Notes: a model not told the origin generated them from the letters alone. A DNA stretch of 10,521 bases from CBDUQI01 sp965369325 (GCA_965369325.1 CBDUQI010000208.1:1-10521), one strand, 5' to 3'; positions 1-7,313 are shown, counted from the first letter of the stretch. Made by a program: numbers and translations.

Positions 1-206
1 GGCAGCACATGGCCGGCGTGATCACATAACAACAGTAGTGGCGCGCGCCCCGCCTCATTAAGCATTTGATAGGGCGGCGGATCCTTCGGTCCCAGCAAGA
101 TAATCGGGCTCTCTTTGGTTTGTTGTGTCAGCGCGCGTATCGAACGCAGCGCTCTCCCAATACATTCACCCGATACTAATAGCGTTATGCTGCGTTGTAT
201 ACCCAC
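1..206 (-). CDS. N-formylglutamate amidohydrolase-like protein, N-terminal part (truncated by window edge)
   Basis: Reading the minus strand from about 206 down to 1 gives an open frame containing ILLGPKDPPPYQ, then MLNEAGRAPLLLLCDHAGH, and then VLP at the window edge. This matches the start of the predicted N-formylglutamate amidohydrolases of the COG3931/PF05013 type, which begin with a GP-D-P-P segment followed by a 'P-LL-CDHAGN-IP' strand that contributes to the metal site. Family members hydrolyse N-formyl- or similar N-acyl-glutamate-type substrates. The substrate of this protein cannot be told. The start is uncertain. The only ATG, GTG or TTG codon in frame is GTG at 204-206, which lacks a good Shine-Dalgarno sequence and would add about 30 non-family residues. 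ATT at 159-161 or CTG at 129-131 would give a more usual N-terminus. The rest of the gene lies outside the window. It diverges from apbE. Confidence 0.72.
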   Translation of the reverse strand, partial: MGIQRSITLLVSGECIGRALRSIRALTQQTKESPIILLGPKDPPPYQMLNEAGRAPLLLLCDHAGHVL

Positions 207-297
207 CCGGTTGGGGTTAGTGAGCCGCGGCGGCGCGACAGCGCCACGGACGCCATATCGTGCCCTGCCGGATGCGCCATAATGAGATCTGATTGAC

Positions 298-1386
298 GTG
301 AAATCCAAGCGATTGCTCTCTGCCAGCACCGCGCGAGCCGGCCAGCAAGCGGGTGGCCATCTGCTCGCCCTCGCCTGGCTGACATTGCTCAGCAGCTGCA
401 CAGAACCGACCACGGCGGCGCGCGAGAGCCTACGTCTCGACGGACAGACCATGGGCACCAGCTGGTCAGTGCAGGTGGTGGGGGAAGCCATGCGGCCAAC
501 CCCGCTGAAGGGTGAGATTGAGCAACTGCTGCAACGGCTGCTGGACATCATGTCGCACTACCAGCCGGACTCCGAGCTAAGCCGTTTCAATCGTGCTGAC
601 GATCAAACCCAGTGGATGAAAGTGTCCCCAGAACTGGTGCAACTACTTGAGTCTGCGAACAAAATAAGCGCACTAAGTGGTGGCGCGTTCGACGTTACCA
701 GCGCACCCTTGGTCGCTCTATGGGGCTTCGGGCCCCCGGGCGATCACGCCCCCGTTGGCAACGCTGCGCCGACCGCGCAACACATTCAGCGCGCGCGCGC
801 GGCGGTCGGGTTCCGCAAACTGCGCCTGCAACATCGGCCGGCGGCCATCGCCACCCATCAGCCACCCCTGACGCTGGATTTGTCAGCGATCGCCAAGGGC
901 TACGCGGTCGACCAGATTGCCAAGTACATGCGCAACCGTGGGCATGAGCACTTTCTGGTGGAGATCGGTGGCGAAGTCCGTGCCCACGGGCGCAACGCTC
1001 ACGGTGAGAAGTGGCGACTGGCAGTGGAACAGCCGCTGGCGCAGTCCCGCCTGCCCCTCACGGTGCTGCATCTGTCGGGCAGCGCTATCGCAACCTCGGG
1101 TGACTACCGCAACTACCGAGCGCTGACGGACGGGCGCCGAGTGACCCACCTGATCGACCCACGTACTGGCCAGCCGACCACCCACAACTTGCGCTCGGTG
1201 ACCGTGCTAGACCCCGCTTGTGCCCGGGCCGACGCGTTGGCGACGGCGCTGGCGGTGCTCGGCCCGGTTGAGGGGCTGGCACTGGCTCAGCGAGCGTCGA
1301 TTCCGGCGCTATTCCTGGTGCAGGGCGAAGATGGCGCATTGACCCAACTGGCCAGCGACAGCCTAAGCCCGTTCCTCAGCCCATAA
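298..1386 (+). CDS. apbE: FAD:protein FMN transferase, lipoprotein (ApbE family)
   Basis: This enzyme transfers FMN from FAD to Thr or Ser residues of target flavoproteins, classically NqrB/NqrC and RnfD/RnfG, on the periplasmic side and with Mg2+. The 362-residue product has a lipoprotein signal peptide: a hydrophobic stretch at about 22-33 and lipobox L31-S-S-C34, so it should be anchored to a membrane facing the periplasm. Family motifs appear in order: TMGTSWSV (51-58), FDVTSAPLVALWGFGP (131-146), DLSAIAKGYAVD (194-205), EIGGE (222-226), ATSGDYRNY (265-273), THLIDPRTG (283-291) and ADALATA (311-317), the last including the metal-binding Asp and Thr region. The GTG start is chosen because an in-frame TGA lies at 283-285 and no ATG precedes the lipobox. 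Its ribosome binding site is weak. No nqr, rnf or nqrM gene is visible, so its target is not evident here. The next plus-strand gene begins 147 bases downstream. Confidence 0.95.
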   Translation: MKSKRLLSASTARAGQQAGGHLLALAWLTLLSSCTEPTTAARESLRLDGQTMGTSWSVQVVGEAMRPTPLKGEIEQLLQRLLDIMSHYQPDSELSRFNRADDQTQWMKVSPELVQLLESANKISALSGGAFDVTSAPLVALWGFGPPGDHAPVGNAAPTAQHIQRARAAVGFRKLRLQHRPAAIATHQPPLTLDLSAIAKGYAVDQIAKYMRNRGHEHFLVEIGGEVRAHGRNAHGEKWRLAVEQPLAQSRLPLTVLHLSGSAIATSGDYRNYRALTDGRRVTHLIDPRTGQPTTHNLRSVTVLDPACARADALATALAVLGPVEGLALAQRASIPALFLVQGEDGALTQLASDSLSPFLSP

Positions 1387-1519
1387 GCTGGCGGGGGCTA
1401 TCGAGTGCCATCACCAATCGCCCAGCGCCGCCAGGCAGACAGCTGGGACAGTAGCGGGGCGCGACAGACTGACGCATAGTGAGGCCAAGGTATGACCGCC
1501 CCACACGCCAACTGCTCTC

Positions 1520-1527
1520 GGGAGGAA
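1520..1527 (+). promoter_or_regulatory. Shine-Dalgarno sequence that fixes the start of the 1534 gene
   Basis: GGGAGGAA lies six bases before ATG 1534. It is the strongest ribosome binding site in the window. It argues against the in-frame ATG at 1492, which has no comparable site and would add 14 residues before the real start. Confidence 0.85.
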
Positions 1528-1533
1528 CCGCCC

Positions 1534-2226
1534 ATGCAATCCACCGATCCGCATATCGCCACCACCGGCTCGCGCCGTCCGGCGATGCCAGTCACATACC
1601 GCTCGCTAGCCCACCAACGCCAGCCGCACCAACAGGCACTCGACCAACTGCAACGCCCGTGGGCACTGGGACGATGGCTGCTGGCCTTGGTGCTGGTGGT
1701 GCTTGGTGCAGCCGGTGTTGCCAACGCCCTGACCAACGAGGACGCACCGCAAGCACCAGCGCCCGCCCAGCCTTCCATGACGGCACAGCGTATGGGCGAG
1801 TTGATCCAACGCATCGACCCGGAGGCAATACACCGGGCCAATACCTGGGAATTTGCGGTGGAGGACTATGGCGTCGCCGTGGTGTTTGACGAGACCGCCG
1901 ACCGCATGCGCACAGTGGTGCCTATCGCGCAGGAAGACCAGTTGGATGAGGCCCTGATGCGACGGCTGCTGCAAGCTAACTACGACTCGGCGCTAGATGC
2001 GCGTTACGCCATTGGTCAGGGCGTTTTATGGGCCACTTTTATTCACCCGCTGAGTACGCTCACAGACGAATTGTTTCTCTCCGGCGTGGGCCAGACGGTT
2101 AATATTGTGGCCACTTTCGGCACCAGCTTTACCTCTGGCGCGTTTATTTTCGGCGGCGGCGACAGTGCTGGCATCGAGTTGCAGGAGTTGCTGGAGAAAC
2201 TAAAAGAGCTGGGCACTGACACCTGA
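1534..2226 (+). CDS. Membrane-anchored protein with probable YbjN/type III chaperone-like domain
   Basis: The product is 230 residues and its exact function is unknown. A polar N-terminus (1-45) is followed by one strong membrane segment at about 46-66 (GRWLLALVLVVLGAAGVANAL), a Pro/Ala-rich linker (about 68-82) and a compact C-terminal domain (about 83-208). The domain pattern is RMRTVVPI, then LMRRLLQANYDSALDARYAI, GVLWATFIHPLSTL and FGTSFTSGAFIFGGGDS. This resembles the YbjN/CesT-like fold, in which an LL-aN-y segment is followed by 'f-HPL-l' and a terminal helix. That assignment is by pattern only. With 13 charged or polar residues among the first 18 and Arg-rich flanks before the segment, the C-terminal domain is more likely to be periplasmic, but topology is not certain. 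Start 1534 has an excellent ribosome binding site. The stop codon directly touches the ATG of the next gene, so the two are probably one translational unit. Confidence 0.8.
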   Translation: MQSTDPHIATTGSRRPAMPVTYRSLAHQRQPHQQALDQLQRPWALGRWLLALVLVVLGAAGVANALTNEDAPQAPAPAQPSMTAQRMGELIQRIDPEAIHRANTWEFAVEDYGVAVVFDETADRMRTVVPIAQEDQLDEALMRRLLQANYDSALDARYAIGQGVLWATFIHPLSTLTDELFLSGVGQTVNIVATFGTSFTSGAFIFGGGDSAGIELQELLEKLKELGTDT

Positions 2227-3507
2227 ATGAAACGCTTCTTGCTCATTGCGGTGCTGTTAGTCATCGCCGGCGCGCTGCTGCTGCCGGGCCCGGTGGGGCG
2301 CTTTGCCCAACAGGCGCACGATCGGGAATTCGCGGCGCTGGCCGGTAGCGACAGCATCGCGCTCGAATCCTATCAGCGGGGCTGGTTTTCCACCCAGGCA
2401 CAACATCGGCTTTCGCTCAAATCGCTGCTGAAGCATCAACAGTGGGTGCCTGCTCTGTCTGAGGAAGCCGCGCTGGTGGTGCGAAGCGAGTTGCAGCACG
2501 GTCTGCTGCCAGTGGGTAACGCCGGTACGCTGGGCACGCTCACCTCCCGCCTCAGCCTGGATCTTGGAGACGAGCCGATCCCGATCCCCGGGCAGGTCGC
2601 CACGCGTGTGACGTCATCCGGGGACGTAGAGATCACCTACAACGCGAGCGCGGATGCCGACAACACCGCCCACGGGCAGCAGTTGCATTGGGACGATGCG
2701 CAACTGCATCTGCAACTAAATCGTCAGTTCACTCGCTTCTCGGTAAAGGGCGATATCGGGCGTCTGCGATTTACCCCAACCCACGCTGTGCAGGATCACG
2801 GGCAGTCACTCACGCTAGGTCCGCTGAGTATCGACGCTGCGCATCAGCGCCGTCCCAGCGGCTTGTGGGTGGGCAGCAGCGAGATCGCGATGACGGTGGA
2901 CGCCAGCCCGCATTTGCGTGCCGACGGCGCGCACCTGCACTGGCAGACAGAGGCGCAACCCGCCGGGGTCGCCTCGGCAGTCAGCTTCTCGGCCGAGCAG
3001 ATTGGCTACAACGGCTGGACGGGCAAGGGCGCGCGGCTGCGGGCGCAGATCGATCGCGTCAGTGAACCCGCGCTGGCGAGCGTGGTCCAGGCGCTGTTAA
3101 ATCTAGCGAGCACGCACGCGGCTACCGAGCAGCGCGAGCTGGAACTGCAACTGGTCGAAGCGGTGCAGCAACTGCTGGCCAACGGCGGCGATTTCCGCCT
3201 GAAAGAGATGCATCTGCCCACCCGATTTGGCATCGCCACCGGCCGCGGCGAGTTGCGTGTCAGTTCCACCGCAGGCGACCCCAGCCCATACGCACTGCTG
3301 GCCAACACGCGGGGTGAGCTGCACTCGCGCATCCCCGCACGCCTGCTTACCACCACACTGGCGCGGAACCCGAAGTTTAAGGATGCGTTCCGTTACGCCG
3401 TGATGCTGGGCGTATTGGCCCCGGAGGCGGGCTACTATCTCACGGAGGCGGCTTACGACGGCGCACAGCTGTACGTCAACGGGCGCACCCTGCCGTTGCC
3501 TTTCTAG
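2227..3507 (+). CDS. DUF945 (YdgA-like) family protein
   Basis: The 426-residue product begins with an uncleaved-looking signal or anchor (LLIAVLLVIAGALLL, about 5-19), followed by an acidic helix and the signature ESYQRGWFSTQA (47-58). The Y-x-RGWF motif is characteristic of DUF945/YdgA proteins, which are poorly understood inner-membrane-anchored, mostly beta-stranded periplasmic proteins. The body alternates short beta-like segments with Gly and Asp turns. A helical region at about 280-325 precedes a conserved-looking C-terminus ending in YYLTEAAYDGAQLYVNGRTL. It is somewhat shorter than E. coli YdgA (about 500 residues), with no sign of truncation. The ATG immediately follows the TGA of the upstream gene, and the ribosome binding site must lie inside that gene's 3' end. 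Translational coupling and a shared envelope role with the upstream anchored protein are inferred from this arrangement. Confidence 0.85.
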   Translation: MKRFLLIAVLLVIAGALLLPGPVGRFAQQAHDREFAALAGSDSIALESYQRGWFSTQAQHRLSLKSLLKHQQWVPALSEEAALVVRSELQHGLLPVGNAGTLGTLTSRLSLDLGDEPIPIPGQVATRVTSSGDVEITYNASADADNTAHGQQLHWDDAQLHLQLNRQFTRFSVKGDIGRLRFTPTHAVQDHGQSLTLGPLSIDAAHQRRPSGLWVGSSEIAMTVDASPHLRADGAHLHWQTEAQPAGVASAVSFSAEQIGYNGWTGKGARLRAQIDRVSEPALASVVQALLNLASTHAATEQRELELQLVEAVQQLLANGGDFRLKEMHLPTRFGIATGRGELRVSSTAGDPSPYALLANTRGELHSRIPARLLTTTLARNPKFKDAFRYAVMLGVLAPEAGYYLTEAAYDGAQLYVNGRTLPLPF

Positions 3508-3571
3508 GGATAGCCCGCGAGCAGCGCAATCAGTATGCTGCGCGCCTTGGTTAGCGTTTTTGAGGCCGTCA

Positions 3572-5017
3572 ATGTCCGTATCTTTTGAGCAGCGCCTGGC
3601 CGAGTTGAGGCGGGCCTCCGCCGCGCTTGAGCCGGACCGACGTATACGTCGTGAGTTGATGGAAAAGGCTTACGCCTATGCCGAGCAGTTCACCGAGCAC
3701 CTTGAGGAGCTGCCCGTGTTCGTCCCGCCCACCAGCAACTTCGCAGGCGTGCGGGCGCCGGTCGAAGAGGGACCGACCGATTTCGATTCATTGTTGGATG
3801 TGCACGCCGAGCAGGTGCTCGGTCAGGGCATGAACCCAGCCTCCGGCGGGCATCTGGGTTACATCTCAGGCGGCGGCCTGTACCACTCCGCGCTGGGCGA
3901 CTTTCTGGCGGCAGTTAACAACACTTACGCTGGCATCGCTTATGCCGCCCCTGGCGCCGTCGCCATGGAGCGCGCACTCACCGACTGGATGTGCCAACTG
4001 ATGGGTTACCCGGGCAGCGCCATCGGCGATCTCACCTCGGGCGGCAGCATCGCCAATCTGGTGGGCATTGTGACGGCCCGCGAGAGCCTCGGGCTGCGGG
4101 CGGCGCATATTCCTCGCGCCACCATCTACATGACCGACCAGGTACATCATTGCGTCGACAAAACCCTGAAAATAGCAGGCCTGGGCGAATGCGCCGTGCG
4201 ACGCGTCCCCATGGACGCGTACTACCGCATGGACACCGACGCGCTAGTCTCGATGATTCGGGCCGACAAGGGCGCCGGTTACCGGCCGTGGCTAGTGGTC
4301 GCCTCCGCCGGCACCACCGACACTGGCGCGGTCGATCCACTCGCGCACGTCGCTGACATCGCCAAGCAGCACAAGCTGTGGCTACATGTGGATGCCGCCT
4401 ACGGCGGTTTTTTTGCCCTGACGAAGGACGGTGCACAGCGTCTGAGCGGCATCAGCGGCGCCGATTCGATTGTGATGGACCCACACAAAGGCCTGTTCCT
4501 GCCCTACGGCACGGGTGCGATCCTGATCCGCGAGCAAGAACATGTCCAGCAAGCGCACGAACTGCACGGCCACTACATGCAGGATGCCGACTCCGATATG
4601 GTATCGCCGGCCGACATCTCGCCTGAGCTCAGCCGTCACTTCCGGGGTCTGCGCACCTGGCTGCCGCTCAAGCTTGCCGGGCTGGGGGCGTTTCGTGCCG
4701 CGCTGGAAGAGAAGCTGCTACTAGCGCGCTACTTCCACGAGGAAATTTCGCGCGTGCCCGGCTTTGAGGTGGGACCCAGCCCGGATTTATCCGTGGTCAC
4801 CTATCGCTACCTGCCGAGCCGCGGCGATGCCAACGCGTTTAATGCGGCACTCGCAGATGCCGTGCAGAAACAAGGCAAAGTGTTTATCAGCTCCACCATG
4901 ATTGACGGGCGATTTATCCTGCGCGCGGCCGTATTGAGCGTGCGCACTCACCGGGATTGGGTAGATGCGACACTTGAGCAACTGAAGTTCCACGCCGCGC
5001 GATTGGCGCACAGTTAA
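3572..5017 (+). CDS. PLP-dependent group II amino acid decarboxylase
   Basis: The 481-residue product is a fold-type I pyridoxal-phosphate enzyme of the aromatic amino acid/glutamate decarboxylase superfamily, expected to be cytoplasmic. Visible hallmarks are NPASGGHLGYISGGG (about 88-102), LTSGGSIANLVG (SGGSxAN, cofactor phosphate region), VHHCVDK (His stacking on the PLP ring), SAGTTDTGAVDP, HVDAAYGG with Asp274 contacting the pyridine nitrogen, and MDPHKGLFLPYG with Lys306 as Schiff-base lysine. The Asp-to-Lys spacing of 32 residues matches DOPA decarboxylase-type enzymes. The usual N-terminal 'HP-F' substrate segment of animal and plant enzymes is replaced by GGHLGYISGGG, so the substrate is not predictable. 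Start ATG 3572 is preferred over TTG 3560 because GAGG at 3562-3565 sits six bases before it. It lies 64 bases after the DUF945 gene and may share its transcript. Confidence 0.9.
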   Translation: MSVSFEQRLAELRRASAALEPDRRIRRELMEKAYAYAEQFTEHLEELPVFVPPTSNFAGVRAPVEEGPTDFDSLLDVHAEQVLGQGMNPASGGHLGYISGGGLYHSALGDFLAAVNNTYAGIAYAAPGAVAMERALTDWMCQLMGYPGSAIGDLTSGGSIANLVGIVTARESLGLRAAHIPRATIYMTDQVHHCVDKTLKIAGLGECAVRRVPMDAYYRMDTDALVSMIRADKGAGYRPWLVVASAGTTDTGAVDPLAHVADIAKQHKLWLHVDAAYGGFFALTKDGAQRLSGISGADSIVMDPHKGLFLPYGTGAILIREQEHVQQAHELHGHYMQDADSDMVSPADISPELSRHFRGLRTWLPLKLAGLGAFRAALEEKLLLARYFHEEISRVPGFEVGPSPDLSVVTYRYLPSRGDANAFNAALADAVQKQGKVFISSTMIDGRFILRAAVLSVRTHRDWVDATLEQLKFHAARLAHS

Positions 5018-5056
5018 CCGGCCAGGCGCTTCAGTATCCGCAATGGCCCCGGCCCA

Positions 5057-5111
5057 CCCCAGGCCGTTGCCGGGCGACTGCGCCCACGCTGCATAACACC
5101 CGGCCCTGGGG
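5057..5111. other. Imperfect inverted repeat in the 5018-5231 intergenic region
   Basis: CCCCAGGCCG at 5057-5066 pairs with CGGCCCTGGGG at 5101-5111 with one bulged C. Inside it GGGCG (5072-5076) pairs with CGCCC (5081-5085) around a 4-base loop. No T-run follows, so this is not a classical intrinsic terminator. It could be the 3' end of the decarboxylase transcript or a structured leader of the next gene. The rest of 5018-5231 shows no gene and no clear promoter. Confidence 0.35.
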
Positions 5112-5231
5112 ACTTATGCCAAACGGTTGTCGCTGGCGGGTGACTTTCGGGCGTAATTCGTGATCGGGCTCTCATTCCCCCGGCGCGCGGCGGCGCATGC
5201 TTGCGCTCAATCAGGCACAGCATCAGAACCC

Positions 5232-7313
5232 GTGAAACGCACCGTAAAAGTCGAATTTCTTGTTCTCTCGGACACCCCCCAACTGGCCCAGACTGTGCGG
5301 TTGGTGTCAGGCAAGCACCAAGTGGTGCACATGGCCGAGACGTTGGAGCAAGCGGACAAGATTGCCACCTTCGAGGCAGTCGGCGTACTCATTACCGATT
5401 TTCCTGTCAATCAACTCGCCTCAGTCAGCGAGCAGTTAGAGCTGCGTGCACCCGGGCTGGTGAGCATCGCGGCGCGCCCGCGCGAGGATGCCCAGGCACT
5501 CATTCAGCTAGTCGATCAGGGCCGCATCTATCGTTTTCTAAGCGAGCCGCTGGCAGCCGGGCAACTGCGCCTTTCACTCGAAGCGGCGGCGCGCCACCAT
5601 CTGGATGGTCAAGCGGCGGCAGTTGCCCTGGCAGACGGGCCGCGCATCGAACGCCACGGTAACCCTCAGCCTTCACGCCGCAAAACCCCGCTGGTCGCAG
5701 CCGCCATTGCAATTGTGCTAGGCGGGACGACTGTGGCTGCGTTGCATACGCCCCAGCTGCCTGTGAGCACCGTGGCCGACGTCGCCAGCGCCGGCGCAGC
5801 CAACGGCCTGATCTTGGGTGCGGTGGCGGGGCAGGCACTCGAGCCGCCGACGGACACTCCCGAGGCAAGCAAACCCGCGCCGGTTGAAATCTTGCCCCCG
5901 ATTGAAGTCTTGCTAGGACAAGCCGAACAGGCACTGGATGCCGGGCAACTGGCGGACGCCGAGCAGGCGCTGAAGCAGGCTCTACCACTCGCCCCAAGCA
6001 ACCCCCGCCTGGGCAGCCTCTCCAACCGGCTGGAGCGGGCACAACAGGCGGTGCTGATCGATGCGGCGCGTGCCGCGGCCGACAACAACGACTTCGCCAC
6101 CGCCGAGCAGCGTCTACTGGAGGCAGCCAGCAACCGCCAGGGCGAATCCAGCGAGCTTAGTCAGGCGCGACTGGCCTTGGCCCAGCGCGAAACCGCTTAC
6201 CGGATCGAACAGGCCATGTATCAGGCCTGGCAGCATTTCGATGACGGGCGGTTGCTGGAGCCCCCGCGCAACAACGCCCACTACTCCCTGCAATTGGCAC
6301 GCGAAGCCGGCGCCGATCCTGCCTCACTGCAAGCGCTGGAGGATGCTATCGCCATGCGCTTGGCCACGCAGGCCGCACAGGCTATGGCCAACCAGCAACT
6401 TGATCAGGCAGAACAGCTATTTGATCTGGCCAGCCATGCCGACCCGCTACCACCGCAAACCCTAACTGCCACCCCCGCTGCCGGACCTGGCACAAACGCG
6501 CGTCTGGATGATGAGATCGCCCCAGCAATGCCAGCAGCACAAACGCTCGCGTCCAGCGCGCTGGACGATACCCTGCCTGCCGAGCCTGCTCAGTACTCAC
6601 CGGCGCCAGGTGTCGCCAGCGATGCATTGCCTGGCGCCGGTACGAGATGGGCCGAGCCGGCCGGGATATCGCACAAAGCGCATCAACAATTATTGGCGGC
6701 GCGGTACGAGATGGAACAGAACCGGCGCTTGTATGAGCAGTTGGAGACACGCATCGGCGAGCAACGATTGCTACAACCGGAGCGTGACAACGCCCAGCAT
6801 TATATGGCCCAGCTGCGCCAACGCGATCCGCACTACCCACAACTGGATCAGATCTCGCGTCGGTTTAGCGAAGCGCTGGTGAGCAAAGCGCTGGGCGCGC
6901 TCACCGAAGACCGCCTGCAACGGGCTCGCGAGCTACTGGACGCCGCCAATGCCCACGATGCCTCGGCACTGGGCTTGCAGGCCGCGGAACTGGCGTTCGC
7001 CAAAACGGTACAGGCCACCGAGGCGTTGCAGGAGGCCGCCCAGCCGGCCGTGGCCCGCATCCCGCCACGACGCACCTATGTGCGCCCCAGCTACCCCAAG
7101 TCGGCGCAGCGGCGTGGCATACAGGGCCGGGTGGAGCTGAGTTTCGGCATCACCGCCGAAGGCGATGTGGACGCCATTGAAATTGAGACGGCGCAGCCAC
7201 CCAACGTTTTCGAGCGGGCTGCCATTGAGGCTTTGGAGCAATGGGAGTTTGAAACCGCCGACGACCCAAGCGACCGGCGCTACCTTGTCGGGATCGACTT
7301 TACCCTTGATTGA
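5232..7313 (+). CDS. Receiver-like/TM/TPR-like protein with C-terminal TonB domain
   Basis: The product is 693 residues from GTG 5232. A GTG at 5160 would add 24 residues of non-family sequence; neither start has a strong ribosome binding site. Residues 1-125 resemble a response-regulator receiver: strand VEFLVLSD (one acidic residue, D14), LITDFP with D56 at the phospho-acceptor place, and GRIYRFLSEPL before a final helix. The conserved Lys is Glu105 and the Thr/Ser place is Ala80, so it is probably a pseudo-receiver. A membrane segment (about 154-171) follows an RRK stop. The periplasmic part has TPR-like helices (about 225-404 and 480-600) separated by a Pro/Ala-rich linker (405-478). A TonB C-terminal domain ends the protein (about 613-693; RPSYPKSAQRRGIQGRVELSF, then AAIEALEQWEF). 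TonB-type domains contact outer-membrane partners or act in envelope assembly, but no exbB or exbD is present here. I infer a cytoplasm-to-periplasm linking role. Confidence 0.85.
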   Translation: MKRTVKVEFLVLSDTPQLAQTVRLVSGKHQVVHMAETLEQADKIATFEAVGVLITDFPVNQLASVSEQLELRAPGLVSIAARPREDAQALIQLVDQGRIYRFLSEPLAAGQLRLSLEAAARHHLDGQAAAVALADGPRIERHGNPQPSRRKTPLVAAAIAIVLGGTTVAALHTPQLPVSTVADVASAGAANGLILGAVAGQALEPPTDTPEASKPAPVEILPPIEVLLGQAEQALDAGQLADAEQALKQALPLAPSNPRLGSLSNRLERAQQAVLIDAARAAADNNDFATAEQRLLEAASNRQGESSELSQARLALAQRETAYRIEQAMYQAWQHFDDGRLLEPPRNNAHYSLQLAREAGADPASLQALEDAIAMRLATQAAQAMANQQLDQAEQLFDLASHADPLPPQTLTATPAAGPGTNARLDDEIAPAMPAAQTLASSALDDTLPAEPAQYSPAPGVASDALPGAGTRWAEPAGISHKAHQQLLAARYEMEQNRRLYEQLETRIGEQRLLQPERDNAQHYMAQLRQRDPHYPQLDQISRRFSEALVSKALGALTEDRLQRARELLDAANAHDASALGLQAAELAFAKTVQATEALQEAAQPAVARIPPRRTYVRPSYPKSAQRRGIQGRVELSFGITAEGDVDAIEIETAQPPNVFERAAIEALEQWEFETADDPSDRRYLVGIDFTLD
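6550..6567. repeat. Perfect 18-bp palindrome inside the TonB-domain gene
   Basis: CGTCCAGCG is followed directly by its reverse complement CGCTGGACG. It lies in the part of the gene that encodes the low-complexity linker (about residues 440-446). Confidence 0.7.
6599..6641. repeat. Perfect 12-bp inverted repeat with 19-base loop in the same linker
   Basis: ACCGGCGCCAGG (6599-6610) and CCTGGCGCCGGT (6630-6641) are exact reverse complements separated by 19 bases. The element lies 31 bases after the 18-bp palindrome and encodes part of the Pro/Ala/Gly-rich linker (about residues 456-470). A 13-base direct repeat, CGGTACGAGATGG, starts at its right arm (6638-6650) and recurs at 6702-6714 in a different reading frame. 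Confidence 0.7.

Noticed and set aside
185..385. Minus-strand 66-residue open frame over the apbE start
   Set aside because: It overlaps the apbE signal peptide region and is in a different frame from the amidohydrolase-like sequence. No domain is seen.
1492..1533. Upstream ATG 1492 as the start of the YbjN-like gene
   Set aside because: It has no ribosome binding site, whereas ATG 1534 has a near-perfect one at ideal spacing.
5500..6042. Minus-strand 180-residue open frame opposite the TonB-domain gene
   Set aside because: The Arg/Pro/Ala-rich composition is typical of antisense shadows, and the plus-strand frame has recognisable domains throughout.
5232..7313. Calling the large gene tonB, the partner of ExbB/ExbD
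   Set aside because: The C-terminal TonB domain is present, but the receiver-like N-terminus, the TPR-like middle and the absence of exbB/exbD make the classical role unsupported.
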